A stretch of 64,000 bases of DNA, taken from the NCBI GenBank assembly GCA_045504435.1, contig JBEULC010000001.1, forward strand, positions 1-64,000. The letters run 5' to 3'. This DNA comes from JBEULC01 sp045504435. GTDB lineage: Bacteria > Pseudomonadota > Alphaproteobacteria > WRAU01 > Hepatincolaceae. The position numbers were made by a program, and so were the translations under genes. The notes beneath the pieces were generated by a model that worked only from the letters and a program-made list of their open reading frames with translations, was not told where the DNA came from and ran no database searches. Of the stretch, positions 53,941 through 64,000 are shown piece after piece; position 1 is the stretch's first letter, and each line of letters opens with the position of its first letter.

Positions 53941-56900
53941 ATGAATAAAGTATATAATATCTCCTTTAATCAATCGTTTTTAGATATTTTAAGCAAAAAA
54001 CTATTAGAAGACACCAAATACAAGGCTGAATTGCTAGCTGATTACCTTTTATTATTACCTAATAAAAAAGCTATTCAAAACCTCCAAGGCTGTTTTTTAA
54101 AGCATTCACAAGCTCAGGCTCTTATTTTACCCCGCATGATAGCACTTTCTGATTTGGATTATATTCTCTCAGACCCTAAAACGTTTAATTCTCAGCTTGA
54201 TTTAACAGGCCACATAAAAACCAATGAGCTTAATTTACAGGATATTTTTAAGGCTACAATCTCCCCTAAAAAGAGAGCTTTTATTTTATCTAAATTAATC
54301 CAAGCTAAAGATCCTAAAATAGGCACCACCCAAGCGGTTGATATGGCAGAATCTTTAGGTAAAATCCTTGATAGAGCTTATTTAGAAAACGTTAATTTTG
54401 ATGAAATAGATAACATAGTGGATAGTAATCTTTCTATCCATTGGCAAGAGATTTTAAAATTTTTACATATAGCTACTTTAAGTTGGCCAGGGGTTTTAAA
54501 AGAATTTAATTCCATAGATCTGGCCTATAAGAAAAAAATTATTTACCAATTACAAAGTCATCTTTGGAAGATTAACCCTCCACAGCATCCAATTATTGCA
54601 GTTAATATATCCTCATATTATGAGGATATATTAACTTTGCTCGCTACCATAAGAGACTGCCCCAAAGGTGCTTTAGTGTTTTATGGAGTTGATTATAAAA
54701 TTAATCATACCCTTCCCCACTATCATCCGCAAAAAGCGCTTCAACATACTTTGCATAAGCTTAAGATTGCTAAAGAAGATATGATAAATTTAGAGCCAAA
54801 GTCTATAAAATCTTCCTTAAAATCTGATCCCCCTCTAACCAGAGAGGCTTTAATCCATAGAATGTTTGATCATAATATTTATAAAGATTTAAAGCCAAAA
54901 CAGGTTAAAGCAGCTACCAATAACATTAGTATTATAGTAACCAAAAATGAAGAAGAAGAAGCTAAAACAGTAGCATTAGCCTTAAGAGAAGTTTTAGAAT
55001 ATAAGGAAAAAACTGCAGGCCTTATTAGCAATAGCAAAAATTTAATTACCAGGGTAATTAATGAGCTAAAAAGGTGGAATATTTTAATTGATGATTATTT
55101 AGGCACCCCTCTTTTAGAAAGCAATCAGGCCAAATTATTTATGTTAGTGGGGAAAATTTTAGAAAACAATTTTGAGGCCCATCTGGTTATTTCTTTGCTT
55201 AAAAATCCCTTTTGCCGCTTTGGTAAATCGCCCAACTATATAGAAGATCAAAGAATAAATCTTGATTTATATATTTTAAGAAATCCTATACTTAATCCCA
55301 CTTTAGCTACGTTGGTAGAAATGGTAAAAAATCTTAAAATATCTCCTGATGGTTCAGATCATCGGAAATTATTGGCTTTAAAACAATTATTAGCTTCTTC
55401 CCGTAAAAAAATATTAAATAAGATACAGCAACAAAAAGAATTATTAAATTTTTTAGCAATTATTAAATTTACTTTTAAAGATCTAGAAAAAGCTATGAGC
55501 CAACCCTTAAAACTTTATAATTTTAAAGATCTTTTGATTAAGCATATTAAAGCTGCTGAAATGATAGCAGGCGGGATAGAGGTTTCTTCTATAAAAAAAA
55601 CTGCTAATAAGCGTAAAGGTTTAAAGAGTAAAGAAAATAATAAGGAAGAAAATGATTTATGGTCTTATCAAGAAGGTAAAGAATTATCATTATGTTTAGG
55701 TACTTTATTAGAAGATTGCCAAAACATAGGCAAGGTTAGTGTGTCTGAATATTTAGGTATCTTGCAAAGTTATTTAGCCAATCAAACTGTAAGGCAAGTG
55801 TACAATCGCCACCCTCGCTTGCATATTTATGGCACTTTCCAAAGCAGTTTAATTCATCATGATTTGATGATAATTAGTAATTTAAACGAACAAATTATCC
55901 CCTATATTGCTACTAGCAATCCTTGGATTAATAATTATATAATGCACCAATTAGGATTTTTACCTAAAGAGCATAATATTGGATTACAAGCTGAGGTTTT
56001 TTGCCAAATTTTAGGAGCTCCTGAAGTTATTTTAAGTCGGGCGGAAAAAGAAAAGGGCTCTTTAACTACGCCTTCTCGCTGGTTATTAAAGCTACAAACT
56101 TTACTAAAATATTATAAAATTTCTGAGTTAAACACTAAAAATTATCTACTCCAAATCCAAGAACATTTAGATAGTTACATCATAGAAACAGCCAATTCTG
56201 AAAATAAAACCTTACTCCAAAATCTAGGACAAAATTTAAATCAAAATGATTCTTTGGCAAATATACCCGCTTTCAATGTGCCAGATTCCTACCAACCAAC
56301 CAAAATTCCCACAACCTCTATTGAGCAGTTGTTCCAAAATCCTTATGTATTTTTTATTAATAGAATACTAAAATTAAAGCCTTTAGAAGGAATTAATCCT
56401 CCTTTTACTAAGGCTTTATATGGCAGCAAAATGCACTTGGTATTAGAGGATTTTTTTAAAGATTTTGTCCAAAACCGTCAATTACAATTTCAAGATCAAC
56501 AGTTTAAAATTTTAGATTTAGCAAAACATCATTTTGGTGCTTTAATTATCACTCCTACTTTTGCAGTATTTGCTTGGAATATTGCACAAAATGCCCTATT
56601 TAACTTTATAGAGGATTCTTGGCCAAGGTTTAATAATATAATAAGTACTTTTACAGAAAAAGAAGGATTTATAACTTTAAATCTTCAAAATAATCTAAAA
56701 ATCAAAATAAGTGGGAAGGCGGATAGAATAGATCTTTTAAATGATAATAGCATTAATATAATTGATTATAAAACCTCTGCTAAAGTTACCATAGAACATT
56801 ATAAAAAACAGCTTCCTTTATTGTCTTTAATTTTTTATGAACAAGGATTTAAGGATATAATTTTAGAAAATCTTAAAGACATTAATGCCCAATATGTTTT

Positions 56901-57153
56901 TTTTCCTAATAAAATTAAAGACAATATTACTACAAAAACTTTAAAGGATATTTATAAAATTACCGATACTTCTGCCTATTTAAATATTTTTAAGCAAGAT
57001 TTGATCGCTGAGCTAGAAAAATATTATATATATAATAACCCTTATAAATTTACTAACCATAAAAACATTCGTGAAGAATATTTGCATTTTGCTAGATTTA
57101 CCGAGTGGAATAATACTATAGAGTTAAACTTTGAAGAAGAAACCGAACAATAG
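53941..57153 (+). CDS. addB: Double-strand break repair protein AddB
   Basis: Nuclease/inactivated-helicase subunit of AddAB, the RecBCD functional equivalent. A 1070-residue protein with LLPNKKAIQNLQ in the N-terminal helicase-like domain, where a true Walker A is lacking as in alphaproteobacterial AddB. A C-terminal RecB-type nuclease motif (GKADRIDLLNDN, then INIIDYKTSAK) near residue 925-945 contains Asp and Lys of the PD-(D/E)xK site. Co-transcribed with tsaE and addA. Confidence 0.9.
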   Translation: MNKVYNISFNQSFLDILSKKLLEDTKYKAELLADYLLLLPNKKAIQNLQGCFLKHSQAQALILPRMIALSDLDYILSDPKTFNSQLDLTGHIKTNELNLQDIFKATISPKKRAFILSKLIQAKDPKIGTTQAVDMAESLGKILDRAYLENVNFDEIDNIVDSNLSIHWQEILKFLHIATLSWPGVLKEFNSIDLAYKKKIIYQLQSHLWKINPPQHPIIAVNISSYYEDILTLLATIRDCPKGALVFYGVDYKINHTLPHYHPQKALQHTLHKLKIAKEDMINLEPKSIKSSLKSDPPLTREALIHRMFDHNIYKDLKPKQVKAATNNISIIVTKNEEEEAKTVALALREVLEYKEKTAGLISNSKNLITRVINELKRWNILIDDYLGTPLLESNQAKLFMLVGKILENNFEAHLVISLLKNPFCRFGKSPNYIEDQRINLDLYILRNPILNPTLATLVEMVKNLKISPDGSDHRKLLALKQLLASSRKKILNKIQQQKELLNFLAIIKFTFKDLEKAMSQPLKLYNFKDLLIKHIKAAEMIAGGIEVSSIKKTANKRKGLKSKENNKEENDLWSYQEGKELSLCLGTLLEDCQNIGKVSVSEYLGILQSYLANQTVRQVYNRHPRLHIYGTFQSSLIHHDLMIISNLNEQIIPYIATSNPWINNYIMHQLGFLPKEHNIGLQAEVFCQILGAPEVILSRAEKEKGSLTTPSRWLLKLQTLLKYYKISELNTKNYLLQIQEHLDSYIIETANSENKTLLQNLGQNLNQNDSLANIPAFNVPDSYQPTKIPTTSIEQLFQNPYVFFINRILKLKPLEGINPPFTKALYGSKMHLVLEDFFKDFVQNRQLQFQDQQFKILDLAKHHFGALIITPTFAVFAWNIAQNALFNFIEDSWPRFNNIISTFTEKEGFITLNLQNNLKIKISGKADRIDLLNDNSINIIDYKTSAKVTIEHYKKQLPLLSLIFYEQGFKDIILENLKDINAQYVFFPNKIKDNITTKTLKDIYKITDTSAYLNIFKQDLIAELEKYYIYNNPYKFTNHKNIREEYLHFARFTEWNNTIELNFEEETEQ

Positions 57154-57174
57154 TTAAATATTTAAGCCTATAAC

Positions 57175-60100
57175 ATGAATAATATTTATAACAATCGCTA
57201 TAAAGCTTCAGATCCTGAAATTTCTGCCTGGGTAAATGCTTCTGCTGGTACTGGTAAAACTAAAATCCTAATTGATCGCTTGTTAAGGTTACTTTTAAAT
57301 GGAGTTGCTGTAGATAATATTTTATGCATAACTTTTACTAATATCGCTGCCCAAGAAATGACGAACCGCTTAATGCAAATTTTAGCCCAATGGAGTATTT
57401 CTGATGCTTTAACTTTAGAAAAAGAAATCTATCTACTAAGCAATGAAACTCCAAGTGAGGAAATGATCAACCAAGCTCAAGGTTTGTTTTCTAAAATTTT
57501 AGATCATCCAGAAGGTATTCAAATTCAAACTATCCATTCTTTTTGCCAAAATATATTAAGTAGATTTCCTGTGGAAGCTAATATAGCCACTACTTTTATG
57601 GTTATAGAAGAAGGATTTTCCCAAGAATTACAAAACCAAGCTATCCAAGAAGCCTTAAAAAATTTAGCGTATAAAGCCCAAAGTAAAGCAGAAGATAAAA
57701 TTCTGCTTAATACCCTTGTAACCTATATTTCCTCATTTAGTTTTGAAAAAAACGTGGCGCGGATTTTGCAACATGCTGAGCAAATAGAGGTAATTATTAA
57801 AAAATATGATCTAAATAGAGACTTGCAAGCTTTTAAAGAACAACTTTATAGGTACTTAGAAGCAGATCCTTTATTAAAATCTAACCATTTACAATCTGAT
57901 TTTTTACAAATTAGCTATGCTGATTATATTGATAATTTTAAAGTCTATCGCTTTCAAGGTGGATTATTCCCACGGCAAGAGTTCTTAGAAATTATTAAAA
58001 TTTTTGCAAATTATAATATTACTCATAAAATATTTGGTAAAGCTATGTATGATTTTTTAAATGCTCCTTTATCATATCAAATTAATAATTTCTCTAAGTG
58101 GATAGAATTTTTCTTTACTAAAAGCACCGATAGCATTACTAAAAATAAAAAAGCTAGGGATAAAAAAGGATTTTTAACCCAGGAAAATCTTAGAAAACTC
58201 AGTGTCACTGAAGCGGATTTTATTATGCAAACTGTAGAGCATGAGCTCACAAGGATTAATGAGTTTAACGATATTTATAAAAATCAGATTAGTGCTGAAA
58301 TTAATCTAGCTTTTATGCAGTTGGCGGTAGAAATTTATAATAAGTATCAGCAGTTAAAAGAAGATGCGGGTTTATTAGATTTTAATGATTTAATTTATAA
58401 AACCTATACCTTGCTGAATAATACTTACTTAAACCCATGGGTAATGTATAAATTAGACCAAAAAATTGATCATATTTTAGTAGATGAAGCCCAAGATACA
58501 AGCCCTATGCAGTGGGAGATTATTAAATATTTTATCGATGAATTCTTCCTAGGCACAAGTTCAAAAGAAAAACCACGAACCATATTTGTGGTAGGAGACA
58601 TTAAGCAAAGTATATATAGTTTTCAAGGTGCAGATCCCTACATATTTAAACACATGCGACAATTTATTCAAGATAAAATTGAAGCGGTTAATCAAAAACT
58701 TTATCAGATTAATATGAAGATGTCTTTCCGCTCCTCCCAAGCGATTATTGCGGCTGTTAATTATTATTCTCATAACCTATTTGATAATAAAGCTCCTCCT
58801 TATGAAAAAGAAGAACTTGATCACGATTGGTTTAACGATCGCCCTTCTTGCGTAGAAATATGGCCTATTCTTGCTCAAAGTAAAGAATCCTACCCCTTTG
58901 CGCGTTATAAAAATTTAGCCCAAAGTATTGTCAATAAAATTAAGGAGCTAAATGCTAAGAAAAATATTGTTTATGGAGATATTTTAATTCTCTATCGTAA
59001 GCGTAAAAATAATCATACTTTGGATTATTTGATTAAATTCCTCAAAGACGATAATATACCTGTACTTGGAGTTGATAAACTTAATCTTAATAAAAATATT
59101 GCTGTTCAAGATCTTATAGCGCTTGCAAAGTTTTTACAACAGCCTAAAGATGATTTTTCTTTAGCTTGTGTTTTAAAAAGCCCAATTTTTAATCTTAATG
59201 ATCAACATATTTTTAACTTAACTATAAAAATTAATCAAAGTAAAGAAAGTTTAAGTGTAGATTATAGTCTCTTCACCGCCTTAAAAAGTGTGAACAGCCT
59301 TGATCTATTTAAAGACTTATTTGATGATGACTTACTTGATCAACCCTTAGTTAATAAAGATTATAAATTATATAACGATATTTATGAGCAATTACAGTAC
59401 TGGATTAACTTATCTAAAGAGGTTGGGGTTTTTGAATTATTTTTTAATATTTTATATATTAAAAAAAATATTAATCGTTTTATAAAAAGATTAGGCCAAG
59501 AAGTAGTTGATCCTATTTCAGAATTTATGAATTTAATTTTTAATTTTAAACAGAAATATCCTGATGATTTACAAAGTTTTTTAAAATTTATTACCGCAAA
59601 CCCGCAAGACATTGCCAGGGATAGTTTTAATAAAAAAACTAGCATTAATCTGTTAACTATTCATGCTAGCAAGGGTTTAGAAGCAAAAGTAGTATTTCTA
59701 ATTAATGATATAGATAATAAGCTGGAAAATCCTACTATCTTGTTTAATAAAGATAGTAATCATCCTTTATTATTAATTAACGTAGCAGCTGAGTTTAAAG
59801 CAAATAAAATTTATGAACTTTTAAGTAAAAAAAATCAAGAAGACACCGCAGAAGCAAAGAGACTACTCTATGTGGCTATAACCCGTGCTAAAGATTACCT
59901 TTATATATGTTCCATTAGAAAAAACCAGGTGGATAATGATAAAGAAGAGACAGATTGGCAAGATTTGCAGTTAATTTCTAAAGCCCCTAGCGCAGACCCA
60001 ATAGAAGCTCATCATAATTTATTTAGTTATCAGCCCTTTTCATCTTTTACTGATCCCTTATTTTCTAAAGAGAGAGGTTTTATTGCAGATCAAGGGTTCA

Positions 60101-60765
60101 AAATAGATTTTTCTCAAAAACAAAAGACTCCTAAGATTAATAAAGAACAAAAAGTAGCCTTTTTACCTCCTAATTGGGTACTTAAACAGCCCCCTAAAGA
60201 ACCTTATCCTACTCGCCCCTTAAGTCCTAGTAAAATTGATTTTGAAGATATTCATTACGATTCTCCTTTAATGTCTAATAAAGATATTAATCTCCAGATC
60301 AATAAAGGAATAATAGTGCATAAAATATTAGAGCAAATAGAAATACTTAATGATTTAGGAGAGGGAAAAGAAGAATTTATTAATAATTTTTTGGAGGGCC
60401 AAAAATATAATTTAACCCCTAAATCTAAGCAAGAAATTTTAACCAGCGTAAATAATATTATTAAGGATGCAAAATTTGGTTTTTTATTCCAATATAAAGG
60501 TTTAAATGAAGTAACTTTAAGCGGTAAGATTTTACAAGAGAATGACATAAGTATTGTTTTAGGACGTGTGGATAAAATCATTATAATTGATAATAATATT
60601 TTTATTATTGATTATAAATTCTCTCGCAAAAAAGCAGTTTTAAGCAGTAATCACCATAAGCAAGTTACTTTATACAAAAAGCTTTTGCAAAATATTTATC
60701 CTAATCACATAATTCGTGGCCTAATTATTTTTACCCAAGATGGCTATTGGGTGGAAATAACTTAA
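57175..60765 (+). CDS. addA: Double-strand break repair helicase/nuclease AddA
   Basis: UvrD/RecB-type superfamily 1 helicase with C-terminal nuclease. Walker A NASAGTGKTKIL is near residue 25, the Walker B region VDEAQDTSPMQW near residue 433, VGDIKQSIYSFQGADP near 467, and LTIHASKGLEAKVV near 828 is helicase motif V/VI. The nuclease motif near the C-terminus is GRVDKIIII and IDYKFSR. Its 1196 residues are normal. It starts 21 bp after addB. Confidence 0.95.
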   Translation: MNNIYNNRYKASDPEISAWVNASAGTGKTKILIDRLLRLLLNGVAVDNILCITFTNIAAQEMTNRLMQILAQWSISDALTLEKEIYLLSNETPSEEMINQAQGLFSKILDHPEGIQIQTIHSFCQNILSRFPVEANIATTFMVIEEGFSQELQNQAIQEALKNLAYKAQSKAEDKILLNTLVTYISSFSFEKNVARILQHAEQIEVIIKKYDLNRDLQAFKEQLYRYLEADPLLKSNHLQSDFLQISYADYIDNFKVYRFQGGLFPRQEFLEIIKIFANYNITHKIFGKAMYDFLNAPLSYQINNFSKWIEFFFTKSTDSITKNKKARDKKGFLTQENLRKLSVTEADFIMQTVEHELTRINEFNDIYKNQISAEINLAFMQLAVEIYNKYQQLKEDAGLLDFNDLIYKTYTLLNNTYLNPWVMYKLDQKIDHILVDEAQDTSPMQWEIIKYFIDEFFLGTSSKEKPRTIFVVGDIKQSIYSFQGADPYIFKHMRQFIQDKIEAVNQKLYQINMKMSFRSSQAIIAAVNYYSHNLFDNKAPPYEKEELDHDWFNDRPSCVEIWPILAQSKESYPFARYKNLAQSIVNKIKELNAKKNIVYGDILILYRKRKNNHTLDYLIKFLKDDNIPVLGVDKLNLNKNIAVQDLIALAKFLQQPKDDFSLACVLKSPIFNLNDQHIFNLTIKINQSKESLSVDYSLFTALKSVNSLDLFKDLFDDDLLDQPLVNKDYKLYNDIYEQLQYWINLSKEVGVFELFFNILYIKKNINRFIKRLGQEVVDPISEFMNLIFNFKQKYPDDLQSFLKFITANPQDIARDSFNKKTSINLLTIHASKGLEAKVVFLINDIDNKLENPTILFNKDSNHPLLLINVAAEFKANKIYELLSKKNQEDTAEAKRLLYVAITRAKDYLYICSIRKNQVDNDKEETDWQDLQLISKAPSADPIEAHHNLFSYQPFSSFTDPLFSKERGFIADQGFKIDFSQKQKTPKINKEQKVAFLPPNWVLKQPPKEPYPTRPLSPSKIDFEDIHYDSPLMSNKDINLQINKGIIVHKILEQIEILNDLGEGKEEFINNFLEGQKYNLTPKSKQEILTSVNNIIKDAKFGFLFQYKGLNEVTLSGKILQENDISIVLGRVDKIIIIDNNIFIIDYKFSRKKAVLSSNHHKQVTLYKKLLQNIYPNHIIRGLIIFTQDGYWVEIT

Positions 60766-60882
60766 GATATATTAAAGTAGTAAGCTTAATATAAAATTAA
60801 TTTTAATTAATCCTTGGAATTTTTATAAAATTTAGTATACTTTATGCATACATTTAATTTTTATTATAAAAATCTGCATTAA

Positions 60883-60959
60883 GGGTCTGTAGCTCAGATG
60901 GTTAGAGCAGGCCGCTCATAACGGTCTGGTCGTAGGTTCGACTCCTATCAGACCCACCA
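60883..60959 (+). tRNA. tRNA with CAT anticodon (probably tRNA-Ile2, or tRNA-Met)
   Basis: A 77-nt cloverleaf with acceptor stem GGGTCTG/CAGACCC, anticodon loop CTCATAA, T loop TTCGACT and encoded CCA. A CAT anticodon may be elongator Met or, after lysidine modification by TilS, Ile for AUA. The variable loop and anticodon stem resemble the ileX type, but this is a judgement by eye. Confidence 0.9.
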
Positions 60960-61037
60960 TAAAATGTATTAGGTATTTATGAACTATACTAATACTTTGT
61001 TGTTTATCAAACCATAAATAAAAGTTACTAGTACCTC

Positions 61038-61631
61038 ATGTCTTTTAGTTATCAACAAGAAATTAACCGTAAGCTGATACACCTTAGTTCTGTGATTTAT
61101 CCTATTTTATATGTTTTTATAGATAAATTCCAGATGCTTTGGATATTTAGTATAGTACTTTTTATTTTATTAGTTTGGGAAATATCTAGGTTAAAAGCCA
61201 TCCCCATAAAATTCTTAAGATTTCTAGATTATTTCATAAAGCCTAAAGAAAAAGAATGTCGCTTATCAGGTGCCACTTATTTTTTACTCGCTATTTTTTT
61301 AACCGTATTATTATTTAATAAGACAATTGCCATTTTGGCAATGCTAATTTTAGTTTTTTGCGATACGGCAGCGGCCTTAATCGGGAGAAAATTTGGTAAA
61401 ATCAAAATTCTTGATAAATCTTTAGAAGGTTTATTAGCTTTTATTATTTCGGGAATTTTGGTGATTTGGTTATATTTTTTTATTTTTAGTATTAATATAA
61501 TTTATTTTGTACCTGCTTTAATTGCTCTTACCGCAGCTGCCTTTACTGAATTGATTTCTAATAAAATTAAAATTGATGATAACCTTTCAGTTATATTGGT
61601 TTTTGCTACCCTATTAAATCTTTGGTTATAA
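61038..61631 (+). CDS. SEC59/DGK1/VTE5-type lipid kinase-like membrane protein
   Basis: A 197-residue multi-pass membrane protein of the CTP-dependent dolichol/diacylglycerol kinase superfamily. Diagnostic pieces are NRKLIHLSS near residue 10, SGATYFLLA near 77 and CDTAAALIGRKFGKIKILDK near 109, with KSLEG following. It probably phosphorylates a lipid (phytol, diacylglycerol or polyprenol); the substrate cannot be read from the sequence. It lies just after the CAT tRNA. Confidence 0.75.
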   Translation: MSFSYQQEINRKLIHLSSVIYPILYVFIDKFQMLWIFSIVLFILLVWEISRLKAIPIKFLRFLDYFIKPKEKECRLSGATYFLLAIFLTVLLFNKTIAILAMLILVFCDTAAALIGRKFGKIKILDKSLEGLLAFIISGILVIWLYFFIFSINIIYFVPALIALTAAAFTELISNKIKIDDNLSVILVFATLLNLWL

Positions 61632-61732
61632 ATAACTTTAAGGAATAAATAAAAATAGTATTCAAACATAAGCTCAAAATTTTTTTTGCTCACCTTAAAA
61701 TCTATAATTTTCAGCTTCAAAGATCCATATAT

Positions 61733-63397
61733 ATGGTTCATAGATTATTAAAAGGCCCTTTCTATTTTTTTAGGATACGGTTTATCTTATATTTTTCTAT
61801 ATTTGCTATTATTTTTTATAATTGGCCTAGCTTAGGTTATAAATTTAATATTAATAAAGATTTTTCCCTTATTAAAGGTACTTTACTGATTTTTTCTGAG
61901 TATCTTTTGGGCATCGTTATTCTTTTTATATTTTTATTTATATTTTCTTTTTCTAAAACCTTACTAAAATTGTGGTGTGCTTTTTTTATTATATTTTCTT
62001 CAATTAATAGCTATTATGTTTTTAGCTATAATATCTTTTTAGATGAACTGTTGTTAGGAGCTATATTGGAAGCCAATAGCAATGAAGCTATGGGGGTTAT
62101 TGATTATAAATTATTTATATGGATTTTATTTATAGGGATTATACCCTTATATTTATTACTATTTAAGGTGCGCTTTATTAATAATATAAGGCAATCTTTA
62201 GGGCAACGTACCTTGGTTTTTATAAAGCAGTGTAGTATACTTTTCATGATAATTGCAGTAACTGTTGCGACTATTTACGTCATAAATCCTAAATTATCTA
62301 ATAAGCGCCTGGTATTAAGTAGTTTAAGTATCTATTTACCTTTTAATTATGTGGCAGCTTTATATCAACACTTTGCTGTAATAAAAAAATCCCAATATAC
62401 TAATCTTATCGATATAGTGAAAATTGCTCCGTTTAACTTTAAAGATAGTAGTTTAAACAATGAAGATATTAACATTATTTTAGTTATTGGAGAAAGTGCT
62501 AGAGCAGACCGTCAAAGTTTAAATGGTTATATCCGAGAAACTAATCCTAACTTAAGCAAGATCGATAATTTAATTAGTTTTTCTAAAGTAACTTCTTGTG
62601 CCACACTAAGCCGAGTAAGTGTAAATTGCCTTTTAAGCCATAAAACTGCTCAGGATTTTGAATTACCAGTTACTCATACTAATTTAATAGCAGCTTTTAA
62701 ATCTTTAGGATTTTCTACCCATTTTTTATCTACCCAAACTATGTATGAAAAGAACTCTAATAATTTTTTAGTAGCAGCAAAAGAAGCAGATGAAATAGTG
62801 TTTGCTAATACCATAAAAACCATTATGCCTTCAGGGGTATCAATTTATGATGAGCATATCTTTCCTTTTATTGATAAGCTGCTTAAAAAACCTAAAACTA
62901 ATCTACCCCATAAAAGATTAATAGTAATGTACCTTTTGGGCTCCCATTTACCTTATGAAACTCGTTATCCAGACAAATTTAGAATTTTTCCTCCTGATAC
63001 TTCTAATTATTTAATTAATTTAAATAATAGGTATGATAATAGTATACTTTACACCGATTATTTTTTAAGCGAGCTCATTAAAAAATTTGAAAATAGTAAA
63101 ACCTTTCTTTATTATGTGGCTGATCATGGAGAATCTTTGGGTGAAAATGATGTTTTTTTCCATGGCTCGCCTCTGTCTATAGCTCCTAAAGAACAATTAA
63201 ATGTTGCGCAATTTATTTGGTTTTCAAAAAGCTTAATCAAGTTTATGCCTAAGCAATATGACTTGATTAGAGCTAAAAAAGATGATCCTATTAATCATGA
63301 TTATGTATTTAATACACTTTTTGATTGCTTTAATATTACCTCAGAATTAGTTAATACTAATCTTAGTCTTTGCCAAAGCGAGGTTGTTACTAAGTAG
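61733..63397 (+). CDS. Phosphoethanolamine transferase (EptA-like)
   Basis: An inner-membrane alkaline-phosphatase-fold enzyme adding phosphoethanolamine to lipid A or core LPS. Four or five N-terminal membrane helices (about 13-180) precede the periplasmic catalytic domain. Metal and nucleophile motifs are VIGESARADRQSLNGY near residue 252, SCATLSRVSVNCLLSH near 288 (the Thr of CAT is the expected nucleophile) and ADHGESLGEN near 463. Its 554 residues are typical. It would alter charge on the outer surface and raise resistance to cationic peptides. Confidence 0.88.
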   Translation: MVHRLLKGPFYFFRIRFILYFSIFAIIFYNWPSLGYKFNINKDFSLIKGTLLIFSEYLLGIVILFIFLFIFSFSKTLLKLWCAFFIIFSSINSYYVFSYNIFLDELLLGAILEANSNEAMGVIDYKLFIWILFIGIIPLYLLLFKVRFINNIRQSLGQRTLVFIKQCSILFMIIAVTVATIYVINPKLSNKRLVLSSLSIYLPFNYVAALYQHFAVIKKSQYTNLIDIVKIAPFNFKDSSLNNEDINIILVIGESARADRQSLNGYIRETNPNLSKIDNLISFSKVTSCATLSRVSVNCLLSHKTAQDFELPVTHTNLIAAFKSLGFSTHFLSTQTMYEKNSNNFLVAAKEADEIVFANTIKTIMPSGVSIYDEHIFPFIDKLLKKPKTNLPHKRLIVMYLLGSHLPYETRYPDKFRIFPPDTSNYLINLNNRYDNSILYTDYFLSELIKKFENSKTFLYYVADHGESLGENDVFFHGSPLSIAPKEQLNVAQFIWFSKSLIKFMPKQYDLIRAKKDDPINHDYVFNTLFDCFNITSELVNTNLSLCQSEVVTK

Positions 63398-63482
63398 TTT
63401 TATGGAATTTTTAGATATTGAAACTACTCCTTAAACTTCTTATAATACTTTAATATAGTTTAAAAATATAAAGGAACCTAAC

Positions 63483-63830
63483 TTGCAAAACCATAATGTA
63501 TCATCTGTTACCGATGCAACTTTTAATAACGAAGTGCTTGAGGCTTCTAAAAATGAGCTAATTGTAGTAGATTTTTGGGCTCCTTGGTGTGGGCCTTGTT
63601 TAATGATGGCCCCTATTTTAGATGAATTAGTACTTGAATTTAAAAAGCTTGATAAAAAGATCAAAATAGTAAAAATCAATGTGGATGAAAATCCAAACAC
63701 CTCTGCTAATTACGCCATTAAGTCTATTCCTACTTTAATTTTATTTAAAGATGGTAAAAAAGTAGCAGATATGATTGGCTCCCACCCTAAGCAATCTTTA
63801 CAAGATTTTTTTAGCCAACATAGTAACTAA
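63483..63830 (+). CDS. trxA: Thioredoxin
   Basis: Cytoplasmic disulfide reductase. WAPWCGPCLMMAP at about residue 31 holds the redox active site, and the KSIPTLILFKDGKKV region near residue 80 has the cis-Pro. Its 115 residues are normal. It starts with TTG at 63483, 8 nt after AAGGA; no in-frame ATG is near. Near addBA as in other alphaproteobacteria, though the lipid kinase and EptA genes lie between. Confidence 0.95.
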   Translation: MQNHNVSSVTDATFNNEVLEASKNELIVVDFWAPWCGPCLMMAPILDELVLEFKKLDKKIKIVKINVDENPNTSANYAIKSIPTLILFKDGKKVADMIGSHPKQSLQDFFSQHSN

Positions 63831-63854
63831 ATCATAACATAAAGCTGGATTTTT

Positions 63855-63884
63855 CAGGTTAAATTTTAAATTAAATTTAACCTG
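63855..63884 (+). terminator. Stem-loop after trxA
   Basis: A 12-bp perfect stem CAGGTTAAATTT/AAATTTAACCTG (63855-63866 with 63873-63884) around TAAATT, 24 bp beyond the trxA stop. The following TTCTTA is short for a T tract. Confidence 0.6.
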
Positions 63885-64000
63885 TTCTTATGGAGGAATT
63901 TATAATCTTATCTAATCCAGATAATAAAAAATTAAAGTTTATTAAAATCGTTGGACTTGAATTTTAGCGAATAAATACAAAATTTTATAATAATTAAATA

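Noticed and set aside
63890..63967. 25-codon frame at the window end (starts MEEFIILSNPDNKK)
   Set aside because: Too short and lacking a family; the sequence beyond the window is not visible.
1..64000. CRISPR array
   Set aside because: No regularly spaced direct repeats with unique spacers were seen; the only tandem repeats are the 16-bp units at 40.5 kb and the short coding repeats at 26.5 kb.

Overview
The window is about 70% A+T, and its single-copy housekeeping genes point to an alphaproteobacterium with a reduced genome, most like the host-associated Rickettsiales/Holosporales-type lineages. Alphaproteobacterial signatures are atpHAGDC beside priA and xerC, ffh-rpsP-rimM-trmD-rplS, a TPR protein next to ispE, tsaE-addB-addA followed by trxA, and AddAB in place of RecBCD. 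The exact family cannot be fixed without a phylogeny. Almost all stops are TAA, TTG and GTG starts are fairly common, and several conserved proteins carry extra Asn/Lys-rich segments.

Layout. 0.2-4.4 kb: a complete glycerol uptake and oxidation module (glpF, glpK, glpD), with a probable glpF promoter and repeated operator-like sites between glpF and glpK. 5-10.3 kb: the F1 ATP synthase operon atpHAGDC with its own promoter; the gamma subunit has two large insertions and no F0 genes are present. 10.7-14.1 kb: priA and xerC, then a decayed IS605-type tnpB. 15-22.3 kb: asd, the rplS-trmD-rimM-rpsP-ffh ribosome/SRP cluster, dapF and ftsY. 22.4-26 kb: an outer-membrane barrel, tRNA-Leu(CAA), an exported GH3 hexosaminidase and a DedA/YqaA membrane protein.

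26.3-30.4 kb is the accessory region. It holds a coiled-coil protein fused to a DsbB-like membrane domain that has lost its CxxC, a small two-helix membrane protein, an intact DsbB-like protein, a multi-pass membrane protein, and the wreck of a GmrSD-type (DUF262/DUF1524) restriction gene. 30.4-41 kb: trmJ, slt, a family 4 uracil-DNA glycosylase, a TPR protein, ispE, a tandem pair of trkH genes and an orphan membrane-anchored protein. 41-48 kb: a GtrA-family protein, tRNA-Gln(TTG), an orphan ABC-2 permease, recX, a DivL-like degenerate histidine kinase, a nuclease-like exported protein, tRNA-Arg(CCT) and rlmJ. 48-64 kb: pgk, a GT8 glycosyltransferase, rmuC, a ferredoxin-NADP reductase, tsaE, addB, addA, a CAT tRNA, a SEC59/DGK1-type lipid kinase, a phosphoethanolamine transferase and thioredoxin.

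Together the genes describe a Gram-negative cell that keeps a diaminopimelate/peptidoglycan capacity (asd, dapF, slt, exported NagZ-like enzyme), the MEP isoprenoid route (ispE), some surface-glycan or LPS modification, disulfide formation, and recombinational repair. Glycerol could enter lower glycolysis through GlpFKD and PGK. The strongest candidate for something undescribed is the coiled-coil/pseudo-DsbB protein and its intact DsbB-like neighbour.
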